A DNA stretch of 64,000 bases from Zoroaster sp. YZ-2022. Lineage: Eukaryota; Echinodermata; Asteroidea; Forcipulatida; Zoroasteridae. This document shows positions 1 through 10,700 of this stretch, one piece after another. The stretch is from NCBI GenBank assembly GCA_029582265.1, contig CM055831.1, forward strand, positions 248,001 through 312,000, given 5' to 3'. The position numbers were made by a program, and so were the translations under genes. The notes beneath the pieces were generated by a model. It was not told the DNA's origin, searched no databases, and saw nothing but the letters and a program-made list of their open reading frames with translations. Positions within the stretch are counted from its first letter, which is position 1. Each line of letters opens with the position of its first letter.

Positions 1-2332
1 TTCACGTGGTGTCATGGCCGCTTTCAGAAAATTGTACGGCACATTGGTCAGACCGTGTTGTAGTTTAAATTTATTTTTATTCCCTTATTAGGGATGGTGT
101 CGATGTAGTGCGTAAAAGATTTTGAGAAGAATTTTGTTCCTCCTCCTGGTCCTCCGTCGACGTCATGGTGTCCGGGATCGGCTGTAGTGGGTCCCAAGTC
201 ACCCCCGGCAGCATCGTCCGTCGAAGCGGCCATGTCTCCGGGTACTTCAGGTTCGTAAATCCCACTGTCTGGTGGAAACGTTGGTGGAGGGCTTTGAGGC
301 GTCTCTGGCAAATGTTGCCCGTCGTCGGTGTCGGAGTAATCTGGTACGGGTGGCAATTGGTCGGGATCGATATCGGGGTGGAAGGGGTCACTGTCGTGGT
401 CTGGTCTGGGTTGTTTTGCTGGGGGAGGTCGATCGGAGTCACCGCCAGTATCGCTCGATCCCGGGCGTTTAATTCCTTCTCCGGATGGTTGAGAATCTTG
501 GTCCTCAGTTTGCTCAACATCTTGTGAATGTGTACAAGTTTTTTGAGTAGACCAACTTTTAAAGGCATCTTCGGGTGAATCGTATTGATTTAAAGAATTC
601 AGCGGTGTCTGCCATTCGTGGAAAGATAAATTACACGCGTTTCTTTCTACGCTCTCAGGTGACCAATAAGGTATCGTTTGTGAATCGGAAGATTGTATAT
701 TGGAAGGACCCGATTGTGAATTTTCAATATGAGGTGCATGTTGACTTCCATAACTATGATCAACTGCTACCAATTCTGGCGTCCAATCTTCACCCCAATC
801 AAGAACGTGAGCATGTTCTTCATCTAAAAGTGGCGGTAATCCTTTTCTATTTGTTTGTCCAAAGTTTCTTTCGGGTGCTAATCCGAGTAGAGTTTTTAAA
901 TCCCATAATAAATCCCATCTAGCATTATTTCTTGCTAATAATTTAACGTATGCTTTTCCTTGTCTTTTTGACGTAATTCCAAATTGTAAATACCATGGAT
1001 CCGGATTAAAATCTTCATCGTAATTTACATGTGGATTTCTACTGACGTAAGTTGCATCGACGTGCGGATGAGCTCCGAGATTTTTTCCGGTGTAGCTAAA
1101 ATTCCTGTTTGCATTAAATCGGTATAATCACGATGGGCTTTATGCAAATTTACTTGATAATCGCCCATTACCCATCCGTTAACGACATTATTTTCTCCCG
1201 TTCTCGGAAAATTTTCATTGGGTAGAACTACTGCACGATATCCGACTTCTGCAAACCATCGTCTGATAGGATTACCTTGCGGTAACGATGACGGATCAAT
1301 ATTAAATTTAGAATAACAATATTGTCCGATATGATTTTTATGAATATTCGCTACATCGATACGTTCGAAATGTTGATACGGAAACGGTAATGGTCCAAAA
1401 TGTTGTTTTCTATTAGGCCATCCTTTTGCGTGACGGTCTAACATTATTTTTTGTACGCCTTTACCGCTATTCCAATCATCTTGATGTGCGTACGGCCTTC
1501 GCAAATAATGTTCTCTGGGATCATGGGGTCGACCGTCGATACTCATTTGCCAACAATGTTCTAAATATATATTATCGGGATCTAAAGGTGGAGTATATTC
1601 GATGACGGCTACGCTATCTAAATGATCATAAGTTGTACCGATGTCATCTTTCCACATGAAATGTTTAGCAGCTCCCGCATTCGGACGAAATACTTTATCG
1701 GTTAAACGTGGAAATTGCGTATCAAACCATAGTTTAGTTTGAAACAAACTTTTCACGACAAATCCAGTTAATCCGGTCACTTTATACAAATTAAAAATAA
1801 ATGTTTTATCGGCGAGATTGGTCGAGATGGCCGGATCTGCATACATCTTATCGTGTATTTGACATATAGCATCCAATTCGTCGACTGGTTTTCTCGTAAA
1901 ATCGTGAGTTCCGGGTCCGCAATAATTATATCCCCATAAATGTACGGGAAATGGAAGAAACGGTTTATCGCATTCGGCAGGTGAATCCAAAAACGGTAAT
2001 GTACTAACTTGATATTCTCCTAAATCATTCGGATCTTTCCAATTAAAACCGGCTAGAATTTCTTCGTTGGAATGATGAGAATCTACCCATGATTTAGTAA
2101 GAACGTGTACCCAATTCATACGATTTTGAAAATCTTCATCGGGAGACGCTACTTGTTTATATGCGATTCTTACTAAAGTGGGTGCATCACATATCATTTC
2201 GGCTGTAGCATATTGAATTCTTGTTGTTGTTCTCCACGGATTAAATCCCAAAGTAGGAATTTCTTGTACTCCTTTCCCGGCTGTTTCTGCCGATCCTTCT
2301 CCGTTTCTGTAAGATGGATAAAGCGGAGCCAT
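1..2332 (-). pseudogene. Endogenous parvovirus capsid gene (VP1-like) with phospholipase A2 domain, broken and cut by the window edge
   Basis: The gene reads right to left from an ATG at 2332. The first open segment (2332-1025, 435 codons) carries a parvoviral-type phospholipase A2 signature around 1930-1820: a YNYCGPGT calcium-loop-like stretch followed by the catalytic HD pair in CQIHDKMY. In known parvoviruses this domain lets the incoming particle leave the endosome. A frameshift near 1025 separates this segment from a second one that is open to 48, rich in Pro, Asp and Ser, and ends in a Gly-rich stretch (PGGG) of the type that precedes the capsid beta-barrel. A second frame change near 48 then leads off the left edge, so the barrel is mostly outside the window. 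Family is clear; genus is not. An unusually long region lies between the PLA2 domain and the Gly-rich stretch. The breaks make it an inherited relic, not a live virus. Confidence 0.85.
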
Positions 2333-2738
2333 TACTCTTTTATTCGTTTATAATGACGCGGAATATGTTTAATCTTCCGTTTGATATCTTTACATATGAG
2401 TTTTAATGTACGGTAAATGCACTTAAAGTGCCGTTAGAAAAGTAGGTTCTGACCCACTTTTTGGAAGATTTTTTGGTAGTTTATCTTTAATTGTTTATAT
2501 TAAAGTAACTATTTTTTGTTTAAGTGACAAGAAAATCCCCCAAAAGCGACTTTTCTGAAGCACTCATCATGCGTTGCTGTTGAAAACAAAGGTCACAAGC
2601 CCTTTTCCGTGACGTCGAGAATTAGACTGACTAACTCTGGTACCTGACCTCACTACAACAAAGCCGTGCGTATGCATGCATTTTGTGTGTGATCGGTCCG
2701 ATCGCATCGTAACACACGCGTTGTGTATGTATTTTAAC
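2333..2738. other. Spacer between capsid relic and P2X7-like gene
   Basis: No coding signal. It holds whatever remains of sequence upstream of the capsid ATG and the promoter of the gene to the right. I could not identify a viral terminal repeat here. Confidence 0.4.
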
Positions 2739-4219
2739 ATGGCCGAGTCAGACGGTAGTCACGAAAGTTGGGAAGAAAACAGCGTAGATTCGGAAGGTTT
2801 CACTCAAGAAAGCGACACGTCTGGAGAGATCGTCAGATATTGATATTGCAGATCCAAACGTCAATGGTGAGGAAACAGAAACCGTTCGGGGAGCCGAGCC
2901 GTATCGGTATGAGCCGTTGGCAAGACCGCGAATGCAACAAATTGACTCGGATGACGACGGAGACGATGAGTCGGACCATGGTCGGACAGAAACGTTCCTT
3001 CACCACCACCACCACCTGCCAATGCTTTTCGGCTAGGAAATACTGACTGGTATGTGTGACCAGGTTTCTCTTTTACTTCTTGGGGGTAGTTACATGGAAT
3101 GCATGCAAATCTTTTCTATAGTTTATTTTAAAAAGTTGTAAAAACGGCAAACGGCAATAACAAGGTAGGGCCTATACATTGTGAATCATGACATAGACAT
3201 TCAAATCACGTAAAGGACAGTAGGCTACATGTAGAGTGCCTTTGTGGGAAAAAGAATGATTTCATTGCTGTTTATTTTACTCAATTTTAGTACTGAAAGC
3301 AGCTGGTGATAGTAAATTTTATAACACTTTTTCATAACCCTTTTTGAGGTTCACGTTAAATGTTGAGCTACGTGTAAATTGTTTCAGCTGCCAATACATT
3401 CCAAATAGGTTTTCCAATTATTATAAAAATCATGTATACCATATTTTTTTTTATACTGAATATTTTATTCGAAGTGAAACCATACTTTCATCTCGCCCAG
3501 TCAACTGAAGCATTGATTGTTCGCAACTGATCACAAAGAATGTAGGTAATTTCATCATTCTCATTGGACTTTTTCTTGCCCCTGTAGGTGCTCTTGTGGA
3601 AATTGTGTCGTCATGGAGATTGTGGAGAATTGCAAGTGTTGTAAAGAGGTGGACACAATAGAGCAGAAGATTCTCCACACGGGAATGGATCCAGAAACAG
3701 TGAAGTGTTTCACAGAGCACCCTTGGTATGAAGCCACTTGCTTAAATCCTGGGACCCTGGAAACGGCGTACTACCAATACAGGCAACAGTACAGAGACAG
3801 AGCTGTTGAGGAGTTCGACTTGGCAAGGTAATTTTGTAAATTTATGAAATGTTTTGATTTATCTTGAAAATCTTCCCAAGAACTAATAGTTCTTGGGAAG
3901 ATTTTCAAGATAAATCAAAACATTTATTTACTAAATAATAAAACAGTGATAAAGGAAATGCAAGGGAACAGAGAACGTCCCAATGAATGTTCACTATTAT
4001 TAGAATGTGTATTAAAATCAACAAATTCTGTTTTATTGTGTTTTTCTCAGGAAGTACCGCCATGTCTCATACCGCCAAGTGATAAGATGGTGCTGGGGAT
4101 ATCTCGACAGGTTCAACCGTATCCCACTCCCCTCCTGCATTATGTACAAAATCAGAACAACATTCCCTGATGCCAATGGAAACTACCAGGGATTTAAATA
4201 CCCGGATCTTGATGAATAA
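2739..4219 (+). pseudogene. Three-exon gene with P2X7-type intracellular cysteine-rich domain, two compensating frameshifts in exon 1
   Basis: Exons fit 2739-3049, 3588-3827 and 4051-4219, with introns GTATGT...TGTAG and GTAATT...CTCAG; the exon total is 720 nt, divisible by three. Exon 2 begins in a codon split by the first intron and gives a CSCGNC motif, then ECNCKCC-like cysteines (NCKCCKEV) and CLNPGTL; exon 3 gives YRHVSYRQVIRWCWGYL, PSCIMYKIRTTFP and YQGF before TAA at 4217. This order matches the cytoplasmic zinc/nucleotide-binding domain known from P2X7 receptors, which is also found as a stand-alone multi-copy protein in many aquatic animals. Exon 1 encodes an acidic N-terminus with a PYRYEPLARP motif, but the frame moves by one base near 2830 and moves back near 2990, so the literal reading stops at TGA 2841-2843. 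Either a young pseudogene or sequencing indels. No transmembrane segment is present, so this is not a channel. Confidence 0.75.
3847..3925. repeat. Near-perfect 79-bp palindrome (39-bp arms, 1-base centre)
   Basis: Arm 3847-3885 and arm 3887-3925 are exact reverse complements around A3886. It lies in intron 2 of the P2X7-like gene. Confidence 0.95.
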
Positions 4220-5540
4220 TAAGCCAATGATTGTGTAATGCATTAACTTTCTATTTTATTGTTTATTTCTGCTATGTGTAACTCTGTATAGTTTCAAGTC
4301 AATTAAATTAAGACCTAAAAGTATGATACAGGATTGGTAAAGCGTACAGTGTTTACGCTTAGTGTGATTCAATACATACATGAAAAAAAAAAACCTGTGA
4401 AACTTTGGACAATCCACCGTCTGAGTCAGGGGAAAAGAGTTCAAAACTGTAGACAATTTTTAGCATGTAAACACATTGTTTTTAATTTTGGTTGTTGCAA
4501 TCAAAACTAAAATGCTATTTTTTCGACTTTGATAGTATTTCAGACAGAAATATTTCTATGGGAGATAGGTTCTGGTATGAATGTCATAATCAGTTAGCTT
4601 TCAGACCGACACTAATAAAAAAAAATAAAAAAAATGACAAACACCAAATACTGTATTGGACCTTTAAACTTGCATGCATACAATGCTTACTGCTTCATGG
4701 ACAGTCCTTATTTCAGACATACTTTTCTTAGATAAAAATAACAAAAGTACAGCTTCCATAGTTTATTGATGAGACATGACATGTATGTTTATGTATACAT
4801 GTACAAAACAACCACTGCCAAATGTAGTGGAGCTCACCTGTTATCAAAAATACTTCGAAATGTTTAACTTAACAAATATGTAGATCAAGCCAGTAAGGAG
4901 AATGATAAATAAATTTAAAGTAGAAATACATGCGATAGGAGGAAAAGTGGTTACATTATCATCAAATAACTCTTTAAAAAAACATTGACATGATAATGAA
5001 TGTCTACTTTGTTTCCATTTGGAGCAATATTGTACCCATTTCTTTGTGTTATAATTACAATTTTTTAAGGATGCATTTCTCCATATTTGCATTCATAAGT
5101 GTCTTGTTTACCTAAAATATTAAAAATAATAATAAAAAACTGCTTCATAAACATTGTACTTTGGTTCGGCATTGTTAAAATTCTGAGGATTACAATTTTA
5201 CCTACCAAAGTTAAATTTCTTATACCCCCAAACTTTAAGGGTAATCTTAATAGATTCAAAAATGGCATCAAAGTTCAAATTTGACATATGCTCTTTGTTT
5301 AAAGAAAAATAAATACCCAGTTATGGGAAAGTCAGACATACTGGTTGTAGTAATCTTTTTGTTTGACACTATACAAATAACCTTCGACTTATTATAGTTA
5401 ATCGTCAAACCTGATACCATAGAAATTCTTGTTTGGCAAATTTGCCTCCCGAGAAGAAGTCCACATAAAACATATCAAAAGTAACAGAAACTGTGCAGTA
5501 TTTTCTGAGGTAATTTTATTTTACTGGGAAAATAGTTTCA
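4220..5540. other. AT-rich spacer, no gene seen
   Basis: Only short chance reading frames. Contains homopolymer A and T runs and, at its right edge (5556-5578), a short ACATGT-type microsatellite. Confidence 0.5.
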
Positions 5541-5715
5541 GCTATGAATTTACTACATGTATGTACATGTACATGTAATGATGAAATAAATATTGAAACA
5601 GCTGTCCAGAAATCTTCATCGGCCAAACAATATTACTTTGAAATGCAGTTGACTTGCCAACTAGACCACTATTATTTAGGTTGTTTCTGGTTGACGCTAG
5701 GTCCGTCACCCTCAC

Positions 5716-6039
5716 CAGCATTTCTCCTTTTGGTGACTTTCTTGGTTCCTTTTGAGACCCTTTCTGATTCGAAGGCACAGCTCCGTCTTTCAGTTTAAAC
5801 CTAGTTGGTAAATCCATACTTTTCTTCAACTGGTAAGTGCCGTCCACGGATTCATCGCTGAAACGTGCCGAACAAATTCTTGAAGACTCGGATACGTTGA
5901 AATTCGAACGGGTTGTATTTACAAAGCGAGCCCATTCCCTACGACGAGCTGTCTCTTTCTTCGGTAAATATAGCCAAAACACGTCTGGATTTTTATCCCA
6001 GTTACGTGTGCAACCACCAACTAAATACGATAGTGGCAT
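5716..6039 (-). CDS. THAP-like first exon with two zinc ligands changed
   Basis: From ATG 6039 the exon encodes MPLSYLVGGCTRN, then FWLYLPKK, a WARFVN stretch and SSRICSARF, followed by LKDGAVPS. The spacing and the hydrophobic positions match a THAP (C2CH) DNA-binding domain at the N-terminus, as found in P-element-type transposases and host transcription factors. Of the four zinc ligands, the expected first Cys is Tyr (codon 5) and the expected His of the CxxH pair is Arg, so the finger should not bind zinc normally. A good donor (CTG then GTGAGG) ends the exon at 5716; the following stretch to 5542 is open but low-complexity, so I read it as intron. No downstream exon was identified. Probably a decaying transposon-derived exon. 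Confidence 0.6.
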
Positions 6040-6408
6040 TTTACAAAAACAAACTGATTCTCAAGGAATAAATCTCCATGAATTTACGGTTTTATTCTCG
6101 TGTGTTGCGTTGACGACGTGAGGGTCGACAGTAACAGCACTCCACCCAACTGTAGAAATTTACCCAACTATAGTTTGTCCGTATACGTAATTCAGGGGGC
6201 CAGCTATAGTCAGACCGATTCTACAGTTCGGACGCAACAACGCACGTACGTGAAACATCTACATCCGGGTACGTGGTTCGTTCCCACTCTAACGAATGAC
6301 GTAATGAGGTCAAATGATTGTGAATAAGAATCACTTCCGGTTCGTGCTTGACAAGAAATGGACGTGATGGAAAGGGACGTTTTAAGTCTCCATTTTTTTT
6401 TTTTTATA
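6040..6408. other. Upstream region of the THAP-like exon and target site of the gypsy insertion
   Basis: No coding signal. Ends in a run of 13 T and then TATA (6405-6408), which is repeated after the right LTR at 15140-15143. Confidence 0.6.
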
Positions 6409-7564
6409 TGTGAGAGGGACGGGGGAAGGGGGCACTGCACATCGACATCAAGGAAAAAGGGGCTAGGGCACGCAGGTTCTCTGGATTTCAGGTTGATCTT
6501 TATTAGCCTGTAAAGTCAGGGCAGGCAGGGAAAAAGAGTTGTTTAGTTACAGTTTTCTTTCATTTCTTTTTGTTTAGATTACTCAGCAATTGTGTTAAAA
6601 CATAAGGCAGAAAAACCCCAAGCTAGGCAGTCCTAAGCACCGACCAAAGTAACGCGCAGCAAACCCACCCCATCACATAAATCCGCCTGCAATCTCTACC
6701 CAATTGCCAAGTTTACATCCATAAAAATGATGGTTATTTGTCTAAAACATAAAGAGCCATAACTTAAATATCTTCAAATGAGGCCTTCATTATATTAATA
6801 ATCAGAAACTCATGTCTTCAGCACATACTACATATGCCAGCAGTACAAACACACTTGTGCTCCTCTTAACACAACATCTTTGAATTCATACTAATTTTCT
6901 ATCTCAAAAATTCACTTTTTTCATAGTCTCTAAAATTCCACAAGTACCACTAAACAAACCTATAATAATTTGCTGTCAAATTGAAATAAGTCCCTTTGTC
7001 ATGCTCTAAGTATATAATTTAGAAATAATAAGTTCAAAATTGGATAGAAATAATGGCAAACTTTACCTGTAAAGTCAGGGCAGGCAGTGACCTTAAGCCC
7101 GCTGTTACTAGGCAGATCCAAAGTAGCAGTAAACAATATGTAGTTCGTGTCAGCTTGATTATTTTTCTAATAATTAATTAAAACTTCCTTGCCAATTAAA
7201 TCTTCAACAAAAATGTTCTATTATTTAATATGAATAAAATAAGTAATTAAACAAATGTTTGATTTCCCTACTTTAATAACCACAAAATGTATGAACTACA
7301 TGTGGAATCACTTCTTTTAATATGCAAATGATGGCCTAATTAGTTTGACCCGGCTGCTGTTTCATGACAGTGGAAATATGCAAATGGATGGCTTAGTTTG
7401 ACCTCGCTGCTGTTTCATGACAGTGGAAAGTACATACATAAACTACACTGTATACTATAAGTGAAAAGACTTTAGCAAAGGGATACGATAAGAATATGCA
7501 AGTATAGGTAAGTGATTAAAGAATAAAGTAGTTTTATTATTTGAAGCGCTACACACCCCTTACA
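6409..7564 (-). repeat. 3' LTR of the gypsy element
   Basis: 1156 bp, reading TGTAAGGGG... to ...CTCTCACA on the minus strand. It contains a tandem duplication around 7320-7430, each unit with ATGCAAAT and GCTGCTGTTTCATGACAGTG, and two copies of CTGTAAAGTCAGGGCAGGCA (about 6509 and 7068). Confidence 0.95.
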
Positions 7565-7578
7565 ACTCTTTCCAGCCT
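7565..7578 (-). other. Polypurine tract
   Basis: On the minus strand GGCTGGAAAGAGT lies directly before the 3' LTR, the expected place for the plus-strand DNA primer. Confidence 0.6.
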
Positions 7579-7753
7579 AGAAATCATCGTCCTCGATGAT
7601 TTTGGGTCTATCGGAATGCGGAACATGGGGAACACAATGTCCAGCAAAATAGATCAATATAACAAACATCAATCTGAATACATTTTTTTGGTTTGCTAGA
7701 CAGAAAATGTCAACAAGGAGAACATGTAAAACTCTACAAAACGCAGAAACAAT

Positions 7754-10700
7754 CTAAAGAGAAAAACGGTCTGGTAGCTTGCCACGAGTTGTCCTCACTG
7801 GATACCTCCTGGGTATGGATGTATCTGTTGATCCATCAGATCGGCTAGTACTTGGCACTACCTGCTCAGGGGAATTGCCCAATGCAATCGCTGCAGGCTG
7901 CTTTTGGTCATCATTGAGGGCTTGCACTGTTGTCTCTGAGATACCATCTGGAAACGGGGGAATGTCCGTACTGTCTCCATCGCCTGGGAGTTTCACAACA
8001 GCCTCAGGTTCCACGACCAGATTGCGGGGCCTGAGGATATAACCTCTAGGTGTTGACTCAGAGTTCTCACTCGAAGGGTCCGATGAAGAGCTTTCTTCTG
8101 ATGAAGAGCTGCCATCAGCGTGCCTATCCGGGAGCCATGGACAGTGTTTAATGTGAGACCGATGAACAACCTTCTCATGTCCTGACTTATTGCGGACAAC
8201 GTATACTGGCTGATCCTCATATGGCTGCTTAACTACCAGGAAAGGCTCCGTCTCCCAGTAGTCCTGAAGCTTCTTCCGCCCCTGACGAGCATGCTTGCGG
8301 ATGAGGACATACTGGCCAATCCCCAAAGGCTTTTCAAAAACACTCTTTGCCCTCAAGGCCTGACGAGCTACAGCAGCCAGTTTGGTTTTCTTGGTTGCTA
8401 TCCTGCAAGGCTCCCTCAGTGCCTTCTGGTGTCTCCTCATGTACTCTGACAAGCCGGCATGATTCCCCTTGGGTGCTTCCCAGCCTAAGTGTAGACCATG
8501 GGGGAAACGGCCATTCCGCCCATACATTAGGAAAAATGGCTCAACGCCTGTGGTAGAGTGTTCCGTGTTGTTGTACGTGTACATCAGGGCAGGGAGATAC
8601 TGTGTCCAGTGCTGCTTCTTATTCTCCGGAAGGGTGGACAGCATACCATGTAAAGTGCGGTTGAAGCGTTCGCACTGACCATTCCCGGCCGGATGGTAGG
8701 GGGTAGTGTGGCTTTTCTGGATGCCGTACAGTTCACATAGCTCCCTGACTATCTGGGACTCGAAGTTCCGACCGCAGTCAGAATGAAGACGGAGAGGACA
8801 TCCAAATGGCAGAAAGATGTGCTTCACAAGAGCCTTGGCTACTGTGACAGCTCGTTGATCTCTGGTTGGGATGGCCCAGGCATATTTTGTAAAAACATCC
8901 GTAGCAATCAACACATTTTCGAAGCCATCCTTAGATGCTTCCAGGACAGTGAAGTCTATTGCGACTGTCTCCATAGGGGCCGATGCGTTCAGTGACGAAA
9001 ATGGTGGCCTGGTCTGGTGTGTAGGTGGCTTACTAATGGCACAACGCTGACATCTAGTACACCAGTCTCGAACAGAAACCTCCATGCCTCGCCAGTAGAA
9101 TTGGGACCATATAAGCCGCCAAGTGCGTTTCGGGCCAAAGTGGCCCGCATCATCATGGAACCTACGCATCACTTCCTCCTGGAGAGATTCCGGCAGTACT
9201 AGCTGAAGCAGCTTCTGGTGCTCACTTGGAGAAGTCGCCTTGCGACAAAGCAGCCTGTCTTTGATCATTAACCTCTTCCAGTCTCGAAGTACAGCAAGGC
9301 TTTCTTTGCTCAGGTTTGCTCGTTCAGCACGGTCAGGTTTGCGCCCCTGTCCAACAAAACGAACCACATCTGCTAGGACTGGATCATCTTTTTGGGCTTT
9401 CTCCAGATGTTCTGCCGTATATCCGGGTAGACATTGGACACCACCACTCTGACAGGTTTCAATACAATGGGCAAAAGCGATTGGAAGCTCTACACCTGGC
9501 GAATAACCTCCAAGACATGCCAGTATCTCCGATGAATGGACCTCAATAACCTTCGGCGCGATAGTGATACATTCAACATCTCTCTCCTGCTCAGGTTTAT
9601 CCATACGAGACAGTGCATCGGGAGCTTGGTTGTTTCTCCCTGGACGATAACAGAGTTCGTAGTCAAAAGAACTCAACTGCTGCATCCACTTCATCTCCGT
9701 ACATCCAAGATTAGCCTTGTCAATGAAAAGCAACGGATGATGATCGGTCACAACCACACATTTATTGCAGACAAGATAATCTTTGAAGACTTCTGTGACG
9801 GCCCATTTCACAGCCAGTAGTTCCAGCTTAAATGCACTGTAGCGGCCACTCCGTTCTGCAGGTCGCAGCGTTCGTGAAGCATATGCTATGACACGGCTGT
9901 TGTCGTCATCATCCTGTTGGAACAAAATTGCACCCAGTCCTGTCATACTGGCATCTGTCTCGACACGGAACGGCTTGGAGAAATCTGCATATGACAGAAT
10001 GGGCGAAGTAGTGACACAATCAACAAGTCGATGGAATGCCTGTTTCCCAGCCTCGTCGAGGTTGATTGGGCCGTTGATGGGCTTGGTATTTCTGCGCTTC
10101 TGCTTCTGATCACCCTTTAAGTAACGGAAGAGTGGTCCTGCGATGGAGGCATAACCTTGAATAAAACGGCGGAAGAAGCCAGTGAACCCCAGGAATGCTC
10201 GGACATCCTTCACAGAAGCAGGTTCAGGCCACTCCCTCACAACTTTTATCTTTTCAGGGTCCACAGCAACCCCGCTGCTGGAAACTCGGTGCCCCAGGTA
10301 CTGAACCTCGGTCTTCAACAGGTGACATTTGGCTGGCTTCAGTTTAAGGCCGTGGTTTCGCAGCTTGGTGAACACGCCATCGAGGTGGGCTAGGTGGGTG
10401 TCAAAGTCGGGAGAGTACACAATTATATCATCCAAGTAAATAAGGACGTTATCGAAGCACTGCTCTCCAAGACATCGCTGCATCAAACGTTGGAATGTTG
10501 CAGGTGCATTGGACAAGCCAAATGGGAGGCGGGTGTACTCAAATAGCCCAAATGGTACTGCAAATGCCGTCTTCTCAACGTCATCGGGATGTACGGCTAC
10601 CTGGTAATATCCACTGGTCAAGTCTAAGACACTGAATAACTTCGCCCCACCAAGGGCCTGCAGGGACTCCTCTATTCGAGGTAAGGGAAATGAGTCCCGA

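Noticed and set aside
165..922. Plus-strand reading frames opposite the capsid gene
   Set aside because: They are antisense shadows of the GC-rich capsid linker and the region between its two open segments; no protein-like pattern.
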